Source: Halorussus salinus (GTDB lineage Archaea; Halobacteriota; Halobacteria; Halobacteriales; Haladaptataceae). From it: DNA of 64,000 nt. Shown here piece by piece: positions 1 through 9,241 of this stretch. Every line of letters starts with the position of its first letter. Positions within the stretch are counted from its first letter, which is position 1. The notes below the pieces were generated by a model. The model was not told the DNA's origin. It saw only the letters and a list, made by a program, of their open reading frames with translations, and did no database searches. The translations under genes and the position numbers were made by a program. The stretch is taken from contig NZ_ML974128.1 in assembly GCF_004765815.2 (NCBI RefSeq), positions 501,077-565,076 on the forward strand, given 5' to 3'.

Positions 1-819
1 GAACGCGAGGAGGTCGCCGTCGGAATCCCACGCTGGCGCGCCGAGGTCGGTGCCCGACTCGGCGAGCAACTGCTCGGGTTCGGCACGGTCCGGTCCCGCG
101 AGGTAGAGCGCGTCGTAGCCGCTGGCGTCGTGGACGAACGCGACCTCCTCGTCCTCGCTTCCGGGCCGCGGCCGGGGCGCGTAGGCGTTCACCGAGTCGC
201 TGGCGAAAATCGGCTCGACGGTTCCGTCGCGGTCCACGCGGACGACCTGACTCGCGCGGTCCGAGAGGTCCCGGTGGCGCATCCGGACCGCGTAGAGAGC
301 GTCGTCGGCCCACCGCGGGTCCTGATACAGGTACTCGTCGTCGCGCAGGACCTCGACGCGGCGGCCGTCCGCCGAGGCGACCGCGAGCGCGCCCGGCGAG
401 CGGTAGTCGGTCACGAACGCGATTTCGTCGCCGTCGGGGGAGAACCGAGGGTGGGAGTCGATGGCCTCGTGGGCGGTCACGCGGGTCTTCTCGCCGGTCT
501 CGACAGCGACGGTCCAGACCGAGAGGCCGTCGTCGTCCTCTCCGGCGTAGGCGACCGACTCGCCGTCGGGGTGCCAGTCGAACCACCGGGGGTCGAGGTG
601 GGTGTAGCGTTGGGCGAGGAGACCTCTGCTCGTGAGTTTGCGGGTCTCGTCGCCGTCCTTCAGGTAGAGGTCGGTGCGATGCTCGCGGGAGGTCGCGTAG
701 GCGAGGCGGTCTCCGTCGGACTCCTCGGGTTCGGCCGCGACCTGCTCGGCCATCTCGGCGGTGGCGGCGTCGGCCAGCAGGTCGTCGTGTCGGGTCTCGC
801 GCAGGTCGCGTCGATACAT
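1..819 (-). CDS. S9-type peptidase, N-terminal beta-propeller part (partial)
   Basis: Reading the minus strand from the ATG at 819 gives 273 open residues that run off the window edge. The protein repeats WD40/TolB-like blade motifs such as DPRWFDWHPDGESVAYAG and HPRFSPDGDEIAFVTD, with spacing typical of the propeller that precedes the alpha/beta-hydrolase domain of prolyl-oligopeptidase (S9) enzymes of the acylaminoacyl-peptidase type. The catalytic Ser-Asp-His domain would lie outside the window, so a propeller-only protein cannot be excluded. It is divergent from the secreted peptide at 929. A TATA-like CCTAAACCC lies about 25 nt before the start, which suggests a leaderless transcript. 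Confidence 0.72.
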   Translation of the reverse strand, partial: MYRRDLRETRHDDLLADAATAEMAEQVAAEPEESDGDRLAYATSREHRTDLYLKDGDETRKLTSRGLLAQRYTHLDPRWFDWHPDGESVAYAGEDDDGLSVWTVAVETGEKTRVTAHEAIDSHPRFSPDGDEIAFVTDYRSPGALAVASADGRRVEVLRDDEYLYQDPRWADDALYAVRMRHRDLSDRASQVVRVDRDGTVEPIFASDSVNAYAPRPRPGSEDEEVAFVHDASGYDALYLAGPDRAEPEQLLAESGTDLGAPAWDSDGDLLAF

Positions 820-885
820 GAGCGTGGTATCGAGTGACGTGGGTTTAGGTGTCCGGGTACCGGCGACCCAGCTATTTTGTCGATA

Positions 886-898
886 GTTTTATATTATT
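886..898 (+). promoter_or_regulatory. TATA-type promoter of the Gly-rich peptide gene
   Basis: The AT-rich stretch GTTTTATATTATT lies about 32-40 nt before the ATG at 929 in otherwise GC-rich DNA. This fits a haloarchaeal TATA box with transcription starting a few nt before the start codon. Confidence 0.55.
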
Positions 899-928
899 AC
901 AAACCATTTACTAATTGGGTTGTAACCT

Positions 929-1174
929 ATGAGAAAGAAATTAATCATCGCGGTTGTCGCACTCGGACTGCTGTTCGGCATGACCGGACAGGTCGGAGCG
1001 GTAACCACGGACGTTACAGATAATCAGTCGAACAAGGTTTCGCAACTTACTACCCCTCTACAATCATCCGATTCCATATCTGATGGCGGAGGCGGTGGTG
1101 GCGGTGGTGGCGGTGCTGCCTGTTGTCTCGGCGGTGGTCTTGGCGGTGGTGACTCTTTCAGCGATAACACCTGA
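929..1174 (+). CDS. Small secreted glycine-rich peptide
   Basis: 81 residues. The N-terminus (MRKKLIIAVVALGLLFG...) is a Sec-type signal peptide with a basic start and a hydrophobic core; cleavage is plausible after about residue 24. The mature part is Ser/Thr/Gln-rich, followed by a run of ten glycines, AACC, a second Gly-rich stretch GGGLGGGD, and an acidic tail. It has its own TATA promoter and is divergent from the peptidase gene. No known family is recognised. The Gly/Cys-rich tail could be a surface or extracellular peptide, or the precursor of a small antimicrobial-like product; nothing in the neighbourhood (no modification enzyme, no dedicated exporter) decides this. Confidence 0.6.
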   Translation: MRKKLIIAVVALGLLFGMTGQVGAVTTDVTDNQSNKVSQLTTPLQSSDSISDGGGGGGGGGGAACCLGGGLGGGDSFSDNT

Positions 1175-1335
1175 AAATAGTAGCTTCGAACGCTTCTCGT
1201 CACGACGAACACGGCTCAGAAACCGTTTTTTGCACCGGCTCATTCCTTGATTTTCAGACGATTCTACCAAATAGCGAGCGGTCAGGGTACTTTCGAACCG
1301 AAATCCTGAAACCCGCGCTTTCGGACTGTCGTGGT

Positions 1336-2538
1336 GTGCGAGCAATCGTCAATGGTACGGTTCACACGGTGGCGGAGCGCGGAACTATCGACGGCGGCAC
1401 TGTTCTCTTCGAGGAGGGCGACATCGCGGCGGTCGGGGCTGGCGACGAGGTGGAGGTCCCGGACGACGCCGAAGTCGTGGACGTAGACGGCGCGCACGTC
1501 ACGCCCGGACTGATAGACGCCCACAGCCACGCCGGGATGGCCGAGTGGGGCGAACCCGAGGACGGCGACTTCAACGAGGTCTCGGACCCGGTGACGCCGC
1601 AAGTCAACGCCTTGGACGGGTTCCACCCGCGCGACGACGAACTGAAACACGCGTTTCAGGGCGGCGTGACGACCGTCTCGGCGCGGATGGGGAGCGCGAA
1701 CGTCGTCGGGGGCATCATCTGCTCGATGAAGACCTACGGCGACGTGGCCGACCGGATGCTCATCCGGGAGGACGGGATGAAGGCGGCGTTCGGCGAGAAC
1801 CCCAAGCGGTTCCACGGCGACGAGAAGGACCGCCAGCCCTCGACGCGGCCCGGCGTCGCAGCGACGCTCCGACAGGCGCTGATGGAGGCCGAGGACTACG
1901 TGGAGCGCCGCGAGAAGTCGCGCGAGGAGGGCGACCCCTTCGAGCGCGACCTCGGGATGGAGAATCTGGCGCGCGTGATAGAGGGCGACCTACCGCTCCG
2001 AGTCCACGCCCACCGCGCCGACGACATCGCCACGGTGTTCCGCATCGCCGACGAGTTCGGCATCGACGAGTTGTCCATCGAACACGCGACGGAGGGTCAC
2101 GTCCTCGCCGACGAGTTCGTCGAGCGCGACGTTCCGGCGGTCGTGGGACCGACTCTCTCGTCGGCGAGCAAGTACGAACTCCGGAACATCACCTTCGAGA
2201 CGCCGGGTATCCTCCACGAGGCGGGCGTCAAAGTCGCCATCCAGACCGACGCGCCGGTCCTGCCCCAAGAGCATCTGGACGTGTGCGTCGGTCTCGCGGT
2301 TCGGGAGGGCCTGCCCGAGGAGGTTGCCCTGCGAACGGTCACGCGCAACCCCGCCGAGATTCTGGGCGTCGAGGAGCGCGTCGGGACCATCGAGACGGGC
2401 ACCGACGCCGACCTCGTGGTGTGGGACGGGCCGATGTTCGAACTGGACTCGGACGCCGAGCAGGTGTTCGTGGAGGGTGAGCGCGTCTACGACAGCGAGC
2501 GCGACGACGTGGACCCGCGCGAGGAGTACGCGTGGTAG
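1336..2538 (+). CDS. Amidohydrolase-superfamily metal-dependent hydrolase
   Basis: 400 residues from a GTG start. The layout is that of imidazolonepropionase/dihydroorotase-like amidohydrolases: a small N-terminal beta-sandwich, then DAHSHAG with metal ligands H63 and H65, then VHAHRADD and IEHATEGH, which carry the later histidines, and TDAPV, which supplies the catalytic Asp. The C-terminal GTIETGTDADLVVWDG returns to the sandwich domain and is a hallmark of the superfamily. The substrate is unknown; a cyclic amide or other C-N bond is expected. It stands alone, with the structured intergenic element at 2617 about 80 nt downstream. Confidence 0.88.
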   Translation: MRAIVNGTVHTVAERGTIDGGTVLFEEGDIAAVGAGDEVEVPDDAEVVDVDGAHVTPGLIDAHSHAGMAEWGEPEDGDFNEVSDPVTPQVNALDGFHPRDDELKHAFQGGVTTVSARMGSANVVGGIICSMKTYGDVADRMLIREDGMKAAFGENPKRFHGDEKDRQPSTRPGVAATLRQALMEAEDYVERREKSREEGDPFERDLGMENLARVIEGDLPLRVHAHRADDIATVFRIADEFGIDELSIEHATEGHVLADEFVERDVPAVVGPTLSSASKYELRNITFETPGILHEAGVKVAIQTDAPVLPQEHLDVCVGLAVREGLPEEVALRTVTRNPAEILGVEERVGTIETGTDADLVVWDGPMFELDSDAEQVFVEGERVYDSERDDVDPREEYAW

Positions 2539-2616
2539 GATACTGAGTAGGAGGTATATTATTGTTGCTCTAACAATTCTACGACGTTACGAAAGAAATT
2601 TCTACCATTCCCCAAC

Positions 2617-2771
2617 GCGTGCGGGCGCGGCCCTCGTGGCCGCGCCCTTCCGCGCGAGGGCCGAGTAGCGCAGTCGGAGCAAAGCGGAGACGAGCAACGC
2701 AGGCGGTTGGGGAGGACGTGGCCGTCGCGGGTGCGGTGGCGGTTGCGGTCAACTCCTTTTTGTCGGCGATA
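2617..2771 (+). repeat. Dispersed structured element, copy A
   Basis: Non-coding segment that starts GCGTGCGGGCGCG, forms a perfect 10-bp hairpin (2623-2632 with 2638-2647, 5-nt loop), carries GCGCGAGGG, GGTTGGGGAGG and GGTGCGGTG blocks, and ends GGTCAACTCC, 3 nt, TTGTCGGCGATA. The same seven blocks occur in the same order on the minus strand at 57794-57642 (copy C). A related, repeat-expanded copy B lies at 24866-25081. From 2772 to about 2875 the DNA continues as degenerate GCGGT/GCAGTG repeats. The rest of the 2539-2969 gap holds no supported gene. Confidence 0.7.
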
Positions 2772-2969
2772 ACGCGGTTCGCGGTTGCTGTACGGTTCGT
2801 GTTCATGTTCGCAGTGCAGTCTGCTGTGGCGGTCGCAGTGCGGTCCGCTGTGGTGGTGCGGTCGAGACGGATTGTCGTGGAGTTCGCTGTCGCGATACCG
2901 TCGCGTCTGTTTCGAGTCCGTAGACGAACAGTATTTCCCCCTTCCGCGACCTACTATCCGGTAACACGC

Positions 2970-3545
2970 ATGAGTCGGAGTACGCTGACCACGTTGGGGT
3001 CGGTCGCCGAGCGCGCCATCAGGTACGGCATCGTCGCGGTGTTCGGCGAGGGGTTCCGCCGTCGGAATCCGGGCGCTATCGTCAACGCGGTCTTCGCGCT
3101 CGCGGCGACGTTCCTGCCCGACGCTGTCGAGCGCCTGTACGGCGTCGAGTTCCGGCCGTGGCAACGAGTCTACGCCGGAGGAGCGATGCTGGCCCACGCC
3201 GTCGGGATGCTCGGTCCCTACGACGACACGTGGTGGTGGGACCACGTCACCCACACGCTCTCGACCACGCTGTTGGCGGGGTTCGTCCACGCCGCCGCCG
3301 ATAGGCGGGGTCGGGACCCCGCGCCGCGGGTCCTCGCCGTCGTCGTCTTCGCCGGACTGTTCTGGGAACTGCTGGAGTATCTCATCCACGCGGTGTCGCG
3401 CCGTCTCGGTATCGAACCGATTCTGGTCTCGTACAGCGCGCAGGACACGCTGTTAGACCTCGTGTTCAACATGGTCGGCGCGACGCTGGTGTTGGTGTTC
3501 GGGGACCGACTGCTGGCGAACTTCGACTCCGAGTCCGACTCGTAG
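2970..3545 (+). CDS. Predicted multi-pass membrane protein
   Basis: 191 residues from the ATG at 2970; the frame is open further upstream, but that part is element A and its repeats, not protein-like. Hydrophobic segments lie around residues 33-50, 66-80, 92-105, 115-135 and 158-176. DTWWWDHVTHTLST contains His residues near a membrane boundary, and WELLEYL follows in the fourth segment. The pattern resembles small prokaryotic DUF2238/YjdF-like membrane proteins, but this is only an impression. It has no operon partner. Confidence 0.7.
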   Translation: MSRSTLTTLGSVAERAIRYGIVAVFGEGFRRRNPGAIVNAVFALAATFLPDAVERLYGVEFRPWQRVYAGGAMLAHAVGMLGPYDDTWWWDHVTHTLSTTLLAGFVHAAADRRGRDPAPRVLAVVVFAGLFWELLEYLIHAVSRRLGIEPILVSYSAQDTLLDLVFNMVGATLVLVFGDRLLANFDSESDS

Positions 3546-3651
3546 AACCTCGGGAATATAACTGCTCTCGACCGTCGCCGCTACCGGAGCCGTCCCTCCG
3601 AACTGCCACTCGTTCGAAAATACTATACGGTAGACATGGGCAGGTGGTGGC

Positions 3652-5895
3652 ATGAGATGGTCTCTCTTTCTCACGGTCGTCCTCCTGTCGTCGCTTCTGG
3701 TCCCCGCTGGCTACGCCGCGGGCCAGCAGGCCGACCGCGCGCGGACGGCGACCGTCGAGGAGGTTCGAGAACCGACACGGACCGAGTGGAACGTGACGGT
3801 GAACGAGACGGAGTCGATACCTAATCGCCTCGACTCGTCTGGCGAGTTCGTGTTCGTCGGCGGGGCGAGTTTCCCGTCTTCGGGGCCGACCATTTCGCCC
3901 GCCGTTCACGTACTCATCGGGAACAACACCACGAACCTCGCGGCGAGTAAAGTCGTCGCGGACGCCGAGTGGAACCAAGATAGCAGCAAGCGGTTCGACG
4001 GTCGAGCGGTCGACGAAACGCTCGTCGTCCGGTACGGGCGGACGATTTCCGCCGTGGCGAAGCGCGGCGGCGAGTGGAAGCAGTTCGACCTCGGCACGCT
4101 CGACGGCCAGTTCGAGACGATGTTCGCGACGGATTCGGCCGTGTTCGTCGTCAGTAAAGCCGGTATCTGGAAGTACGGTGTCGGGACGGAACCGACCGAA
4201 CTGGCGCGCTACGACGCCGAGTACGAACTGGAGAGCGTGGACTACGCCGACGGGACGATAACGTTCGAGACGTTGGACGACACCGATTGCGAAGCCGACG
4301 GCGCGAGCGGTTGCTCGGGGGAAATCGGCGACGGGTCCCGGTACGGTGCCTTGGACACGGACCTGAACGAGCGGTGGACGCAGTTCGTCGCCGAGGAGTA
4401 CGTTCTCACCGAGCGAGTCGGTGATTTGCTGGTCACGAACCCCGGAAGCAAGGCCACGTTCTACGCCCGTGACGTGGCGACCGGGGAACCGGCGTGGACG
4501 TGGGAGGCTCCGAACAGCGGTTACATCGCCGAACGGATGGGGGCCGACATCCGCTTCTGGACGAACCACAACCGCGAGTTCGTCGTGAATCCCGATACCG
4601 GGAACGTGCGGTGGAGCTACCACAACGACGATATTCTCTACGACAGTCCGTCTCGGGTGCTGTTGCACGTCGATGGCGAGTACGTCCTCAGAAACCGCTC
4701 CACCGGCGAGGTTCTCGCCCGACACGCCGGACCGGAGCCGCCGAGGTTGGACTCGTGGAAGTGGGACAGCGTCGCAACGATAGACGGCGGGGCGTACCTC
4801 TCGTTCACGGTGGACCCGGCACCGACTCGCGTGTTCGTCAACACGACGACCGGCGAGACCGTGACAACGTTCGACCCGCCGAAGCGAGTCGCGACGGCCT
4901 ACGAGAAGGCCAAGGAGGTGTCCGACGAGTTGCGCTATCTGACGTACACCGCCGAGACGATGGGACCGCCGGAAAGCTTCCGGATGACTGTCCTGATTCG
5001 GGGCGAGACGAACACCTCCGACCTCTACAAGTCGAGCGTCTTCGTCCGCCCGAGTGACCGCGAGTGGCTCGAAGTCGAGGGTGCGCCCTCCAGTAGCAAT
5101 TTGGCTATCGGGGGGATGGTCCAGACCGACGGACTCCTCCTGTACACGACAGTCGATGAGCTGTCGGATTCCGAGGGCGTGAACCGACGCGAGTCCATCC
5201 GCGTCAGAGACCTGAACGGGACCTACCTCGGGCGGGCGTCCCTGTACCGGACCGACCGCGGGAAGCCGATGGCCGAGAGCAAGGAGATACCGGGACGCAC
5301 GCTGGACAACCAGTACAACCAGAAGCTGACTCGGGGGAACTATCAAGTCGAGATGGCCGCCAACGGTTCGACGGCCGAAGTGCTGTACGTCGAGCCGTAC
5401 GGCCACGAGGGCGACCGACGGAAGGAACTCCGGTTCGGAATCGAAGAAATCTCGCCCGATAACGCGACCGCGAGCGTCGAGGTCGCGTGTAAAGACGGGC
5501 AACCGCGGGCGGTGTTGCAGAATCCGGCGTCGATTCCCCTCGTGTACTCGGTCGGCGGCGACGAGACGGTGACGGTGCAACCCGGCGAGTCGCGGACGGT
5601 CGAACTCGCGGGCGGCGAAGCCCACGAGTTCGACGTGCAAACGACGAGCGGGCACTCCGTCGGAGTAGAGTTCGCGGTCTCCGGAGCGGTCTCGGTCGAA
5701 GACGGTGACACGGTCGTCGCGGACTGCGGTCGGGAGACTGGGAAAGCGATGGCGGAATCGACGACCGGCGAAGCGCCCCCGGAAGACGGGGCGTCGGAGA
5801 CGGACGGGTCCGTGCCGGGATTCACCGGGCTGTCGGCGGTTCTCGCGCTACTGACGGTGGTCTGTCTCCGACACGCCGTCGAAAAGGAAGCCTGA
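3652..5895 (+). CDS. Secreted PQQ-like beta-propeller protein with PGF-CTERM-like tail
   Basis: 747 residues. The N-terminal signal peptide (MRWSLFLTVVLLSSLLVP) ends near residue 26. The body has repeated blades with DPDTGNVRWSY-like turns, as in PQQ/quinoprotein-type propellers, for example WTWEAPNSGYIAERM followed by VVNPDTGNVRWSY. After an Ala/Glu/Asp-rich linker the C-terminus reads SVPGFTGLSAVLALLTVVC followed by a short charged tail; this is the PGF, transmembrane and charged layout of archaeosortase substrates. The protein is thus likely exported and anchored or lipid-modified at the cell surface. No redox centre or enzyme motif is visible. It converges on spoVR 9 nt away. Confidence 0.8.
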   Translation: MRWSLFLTVVLLSSLLVPAGYAAGQQADRARTATVEEVREPTRTEWNVTVNETESIPNRLDSSGEFVFVGGASFPSSGPTISPAVHVLIGNNTTNLAASKVVADAEWNQDSSKRFDGRAVDETLVVRYGRTISAVAKRGGEWKQFDLGTLDGQFETMFATDSAVFVVSKAGIWKYGVGTEPTELARYDAEYELESVDYADGTITFETLDDTDCEADGASGCSGEIGDGSRYGALDTDLNERWTQFVAEEYVLTERVGDLLVTNPGSKATFYARDVATGEPAWTWEAPNSGYIAERMGADIRFWTNHNREFVVNPDTGNVRWSYHNDDILYDSPSRVLLHVDGEYVLRNRSTGEVLARHAGPEPPRLDSWKWDSVATIDGGAYLSFTVDPAPTRVFVNTTTGETVTTFDPPKRVATAYEKAKEVSDELRYLTYTAETMGPPESFRMTVLIRGETNTSDLYKSSVFVRPSDREWLEVEGAPSSSNLAIGGMVQTDGLLLYTTVDELSDSEGVNRRESIRVRDLNGTYLGRASLYRTDRGKPMAESKEIPGRTLDNQYNQKLTRGNYQVEMAANGSTAEVLYVEPYGHEGDRRKELRFGIEEISPDNATASVEVACKDGQPRAVLQNPASIPLVYSVGGDETVTVQPGESRTVELAGGEAHEFDVQTTSGHSVGVEFAVSGAVSVEDGDTVVADCGRETGKAMAESTTGEAPPEDGASETDGSVPGFTGLSAVLALLTVVCLRHAVEKEA

Positions 5896-5904
5896 CCGAA
5901 GTCG

Positions 5905-7890
5905 CTACGCCAGCCAGTCGTCCGGCTTGGTGTCGTAGTCCACTTCGGTCGCCGCGATGTCCTCGACTTCGGTCCAGTCCAAGTCCTCCATCGTGAACTG
6001 CTCGCCGTCGTAGCGCAGGAGCTTCCCGACCTCCTCGGGTTCCGGTTCGCGGTCGCGCCGCCGGGCGATTTCGGCGTCGCGGTCGTCCACCTCCTTCACG
6101 ATGGTCTTGAGGTTGACCGGGCGACCCCAGAGGTCGAAGACGCGTTCGAGGGTCCGCTTGGCCTGCTCTACGTCCAGCATCACGCCGTTGTAGTGGTGGC
6201 CCAACAGCAACTCGTTGCGGTTGTTGTAGTTGCCGTCGTACACCGCGATGGTCGGCTTGCCGAAGTTGGTGAACTGGAGCATCAGCTTCTTCTTCACGTC
6301 CTCGTAGTCCGTGCTGGCGACCCGGTAGTCGCCGGTCGTCTGGCTGAACTCGTACGTGAAGTACTGGTTGTCCGTGACGAACTCTTGGGTGAGGAAGCTG
6401 TCGAGGAAGGTCACGTCGTTGTTGGACTCGCGGACCTCCCGCATCTTGTCCCAGCCGGTGGTGTAGTCCACGTCCGCGACGGCCTCCTCGACCGACTCGA
6501 ATCGCGCGTCGTCCACGATGTAGCGGGCGTACTGCTCCAAGTCCTGCTGGGAGACCGACCGGAGGAACCCTCGGTTCTGGCGCTTGCACAGCGAGAAGTG
6601 ACGCTCCGCGAGACCCTCGTAGGTCAGGACCTTCCACGGGTACTCTTCGAGGTCTATCTCGCCGTCCTTGGCGCGGGCCAGCATCTCCTCGTCCACCTTC
6701 TCGGGCGCGAGGGCGTCGAGTTCGTCCAGATTCTCGGGGTCGATGCGGTCGATTCGCGGGTCGGGTGCCAGCAGGTCCTGCACCTGCTCGAAGTCCACGG
6801 TGTCGTGGAAGTTGCGCCACGTGATTCCCTCGGTCCGGAGGAGCTTCCGACAGACCTCCCGCCTGTTCTCGGTGTTCTCGATGTACTCCCACAGCTCCTT
6901 GCCGAGTTGGTAGGGGTTCAGCCCCGGCGAGTTCAGCACGCGGGCCTGATGGTCGGCGTACAGCAGGAACTCGTCGTCGCCCGCGAACGCCTCCTCGCCC
7001 ATCATGACCGACTCCCAGTAGGCGGCCCACCCCTCGTTCATGACCTTGGTGAGCTTCTGAGCCGCGAAGTAGTACGATTCGGCCCGGAGCATCTCCAGAA
7101 TCTCCTTCTGCCACTCGGTCATCTCCTCGGCCTTCCCGGAGTCGTCGTCGTAGGCCTTGCCGTGGTCCCGGAGGAACGCGAGTACGTCCATCTCGGGTTC
7201 GTCCAACTCGCCCGCGTCGGCCTGCTCGTCCATCCACTCCTCGTCGAAGACTTGGCGTTTCACCTCGTCGCTGAGGTCCATCTCGTCCAGCTTCTCGGCC
7301 AACTCGTCGTCTATCTCGTCGTCGTCGGCATCGTCTCGGCGCTCGAACTGGCGCTTGAACGGTTCGTGCTGGTCGATGTTGTCTTCGAGACACAGCACGC
7401 TGTCTATCCACTGTTCGACCGCTTCGCGGTCGATTTCGGGGTCGGACATGTACTCCTCGATGCGCCGGGCGTGGCGTTCGAGCATCGCCGCGGCGTCGAG
7501 TTGCTCGGCGAACATCCGGTACCAGCGGTTCTTCGCGAAGAAGTCGGCGTGGGCCTCGACGTGGGTGATGACCGCCTTCTGGTCGGCGACGGCGTTGGAC
7601 TCCTGCAGGAAGGCGTGAGACGGGTCGTCGTTGATGACTATCTCGAAGGCCTTCCCGCCGGTGTACTGGCCCTGCTTCTGCTGGCGGTCGTACTGCATGC
7701 CCCACCGCCAGTGCGGGTACCGCTCTTGGAAGCCGTTGTACGCGATGAGTTCGTTCATCTCGTCGTAATCGACCACCCAGTAGTTCACGTCGTAGGGGTC
7801 CAGCCCGAGCTTGTGGGCCAGATTCCGGGCCTCGTCGGCCGGTTCCTGCAACGGTTCGGCGGCTTTCTTGGTTCGGGGTCGCTCTCTCAT
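5905..7890 (-). CDS. spoVR: SpoVR family protein
   Basis: 661 residues; recognisable SpoVR/YcgB family throughout. Signatures are the N-terminal WVVDYDEMNELIAYNGFQ, HWRWGMQYD, YGKAFEIVIN-like GGKAFEIVINDDPS, and the His-rich HVEAHADFFAKNRW. The length is somewhat above the usual 500-550, partly through an acidic stretch near 195-250. The biochemical role is unknown; in E. coli the homologue YcgB belongs to the stationary-phase YeaG/YeaH group. Here it is the last gene of the prkA1-prkA2-DUF444 operon, 40 nt after the DUF444 stop, which argues that all four proteins act together. Confidence 0.93.
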   Translation of the reverse strand: MRERPRTKKAAEPLQEPADEARNLAHKLGLDPYDVNYWVVDYDEMNELIAYNGFQERYPHWRWGMQYDRQQKQGQYTGGKAFEIVINDDPSHAFLQESNAVADQKAVITHVEAHADFFAKNRWYRMFAEQLDAAAMLERHARRIEEYMSDPEIDREAVEQWIDSVLCLEDNIDQHEPFKRQFERRDDADDDEIDDELAEKLDEMDLSDEVKRQVFDEEWMDEQADAGELDEPEMDVLAFLRDHGKAYDDDSGKAEEMTEWQKEILEMLRAESYYFAAQKLTKVMNEGWAAYWESVMMGEEAFAGDDEFLLYADHQARVLNSPGLNPYQLGKELWEYIENTENRREVCRKLLRTEGITWRNFHDTVDFEQVQDLLAPDPRIDRIDPENLDELDALAPEKVDEEMLARAKDGEIDLEEYPWKVLTYEGLAERHFSLCKRQNRGFLRSVSQQDLEQYARYIVDDARFESVEEAVADVDYTTGWDKMREVRESNNDVTFLDSFLTQEFVTDNQYFTYEFSQTTGDYRVASTDYEDVKKKLMLQFTNFGKPTIAVYDGNYNNRNELLLGHHYNGVMLDVEQAKRTLERVFDLWGRPVNLKTIVKEVDDRDAEIARRRDREPEPEEVGKLLRYDGEQFTMEDLDWTEVEDIAATEVDYDTKPDDWLA

Positions 7891-7930
7891 AATCGGGCCT
7901 CCGCGGTGTGCGTCGGCGTGCGTTGTCGGG

Positions 7931-9241
7931 TCACGATTCGGCCTCCGTGCTGAGGATTTCGTAGATGGCGTCGGTCACGTCCTCGGGACTGTTGACGTAA
8001 CTGACCGCCACCTCGTTCGACTCGCCGAAGTGGTCGTCTACCTCCTCGGCGTGGGTCGCGTTGATTGCCTTCCCGTCGGGTTGGGTCTCGACGTAGGCGT
8101 GGAGATTCGCCGGAATCTCGTCCATCAGCGGGATGACGTTCTCGCTGGTGTCGTTCCGGGAGTTCTCGCTGTCGCCCGCCGCGAAGACGTAGCGGTTCCA
8201 GTCGGTCCACGGGTACCGCTCGTCCAAGATGGCGGCCGCGAGTTCGTACGCCGACGAAATCTTGGTGCCGCCGCCCGACCGGATGCCGAAGAACTCGTCG
8301 CGCTGGACCTCCCACGCCTCGGCGTCGTGGGCGATGTAGACGAACTCGGCGTTGTCGTACTTGCCGGTCAGATACCAGTCCAGCGGCGTGAACGTTCGCT
8401 CGACCAACTCGCGTTTCTTCTCGCGCATCGAGCCGGACACGTCTCGGATGTTGACGACGACGACGTTCTTCTCGCGCTCCTCGATAATCTCGGGGTAGCG
8501 GTACCGCTCGTCTTCCTTCCGGAAGGGGACGTGGGTGATGCCCTCCTCCTTTATTTTCTGGGCAGTGCTTCGGCGAGTGACGCTCTCCTCGACCTCCTCG
8601 ATGGAGTCGTAGGTCGTCCTCTCGTCGTCGGGAATCTGGCGGTAGGCCTCTTCGAGCCAGTGTTTCGAGACGTTGATGCTGTTCTCGCGCGCCCACGAGA
8701 ACGTCTTGTCTGGCCCCCAGCCGTCTATCTTTAGGACTTCTTCGAGGAAGTCCGGGTCGAAGTCCATCGCCAGCTTTCGCTTCAGGCCCTCCTTGAACAT
8801 CCGCTCGAAGTCGAGGGTGGAGTCCGGGCCGGTCCGAGTCATGTCGGTGAAGTCGCCCTCCTTCTCCTCGATGACCTCCTTGCCCTTCGGTTCGAGGTCC
8901 AGCCCAAGCTCGTCGTCTAGCTCCTCGGCGAACTCCTCGGGGTCCATCTCGTAGTAGTCGTGGTCGCCGCTCTCGTCGCCGGGGTCGCCCTCCTCGTCGC
9001 CGTCGCCGGGTTGGGGCTGTGGCTCGCCCACGGGGTCGCCCACGTCGGGTTCGCCCTGCCCGATGCCGCCCTTGTCGCGCTGGTCGTAGGCGAACTCCGG
9101 CAGGTCCACGATTTTGATGGGGATGTTTATCTCGTCGGGCAGACTCTGGCCGAGGTCGCCGTACTGGATGAAGTCCGCGAGGTCCTCTCGCTTGGCCTCG
9201 CCGACCTCTCGGTACCGTTCTACGTCGTCTCTCAGTCCCAT
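7931..9241 (-). CDS. yeaH: DUF444 (YeaH-type) protein with VWA domain
   Basis: 436 residues from the ATG at 9241, which overlaps the prkA2 stop by 10 nt; the open frame further upstream is antisense to no signal and is not used. The N-terminus matches YeaH/DUF444 ([12 protein letters not shown]). An acidic, Gly/Asp-rich linker follows near residues 75-120. The C-terminal half has NIRDVSGSM, a metal-ion-dependent adhesion site (DxSxS) of a von Willebrand A domain, and [15 protein letters not shown], which supplies the conserved Thr. Such proteins probably act as partners of PrkA kinases; the mechanism is not established. Confidence 0.92.
   Translation of the reverse strand: MGLRDDVERYREVGEAKREDLADFIQYGDLGQSLPDEINIPIKIVDLPEFAYDQRDKGGIGQGEPDVGDPVGEPQPQPGDGDEEGDPGDESGDHDYYEMDPEEFAEELDDELGLDLEPKGKEVIEEKEGDFTDMTRTGPDSTLDFERMFKEGLKRKLAMDFDPDFLEEVLKIDGWGPDKTFSWARENSINVSKHWLEEAYRQIPDDERTTYDSIEEVEESVTRRSTAQKIKEEGITHVPFRKEDERYRYPEIIEEREKNVVVVNIRDVSGSMREKKRELVERTFTPLDWYLTGKYDNAEFVYIAHDAEAWEVQRDEFFGIRSGGGTKISSAYELAAAILDERYPWTDWNRYVFAAGDSENSRNDTSENVIPLMDEIPANLHAYVETQPDGKAINATHAEEVDDHFGESNEVAVSYVNSPEDVTDAIYEILSTEAES

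Noticed and set aside
2617-2771. Copy A as a MITE
   Set aside because: No terminal inverted repeats (GCGTGCGGG against TATCGCCGACAA) and no target duplication could be seen, though a degraded MITE cannot be fully excluded.
2619-2969. N-terminal extension of the membrane protein gene at 2970
   Set aside because: The extra 117 codons fall in structured element A and its repeats and read as low-complexity Arg/Val/Ala; the ATG at 2970 begins the protein-like part.
3466-5655. 729-codon minus-strand frame opposite the propeller protein
   Set aside because: The plus strand has a signal peptide, repeated blades and a C-terminal anchor; the minus frame has no recognisable features.
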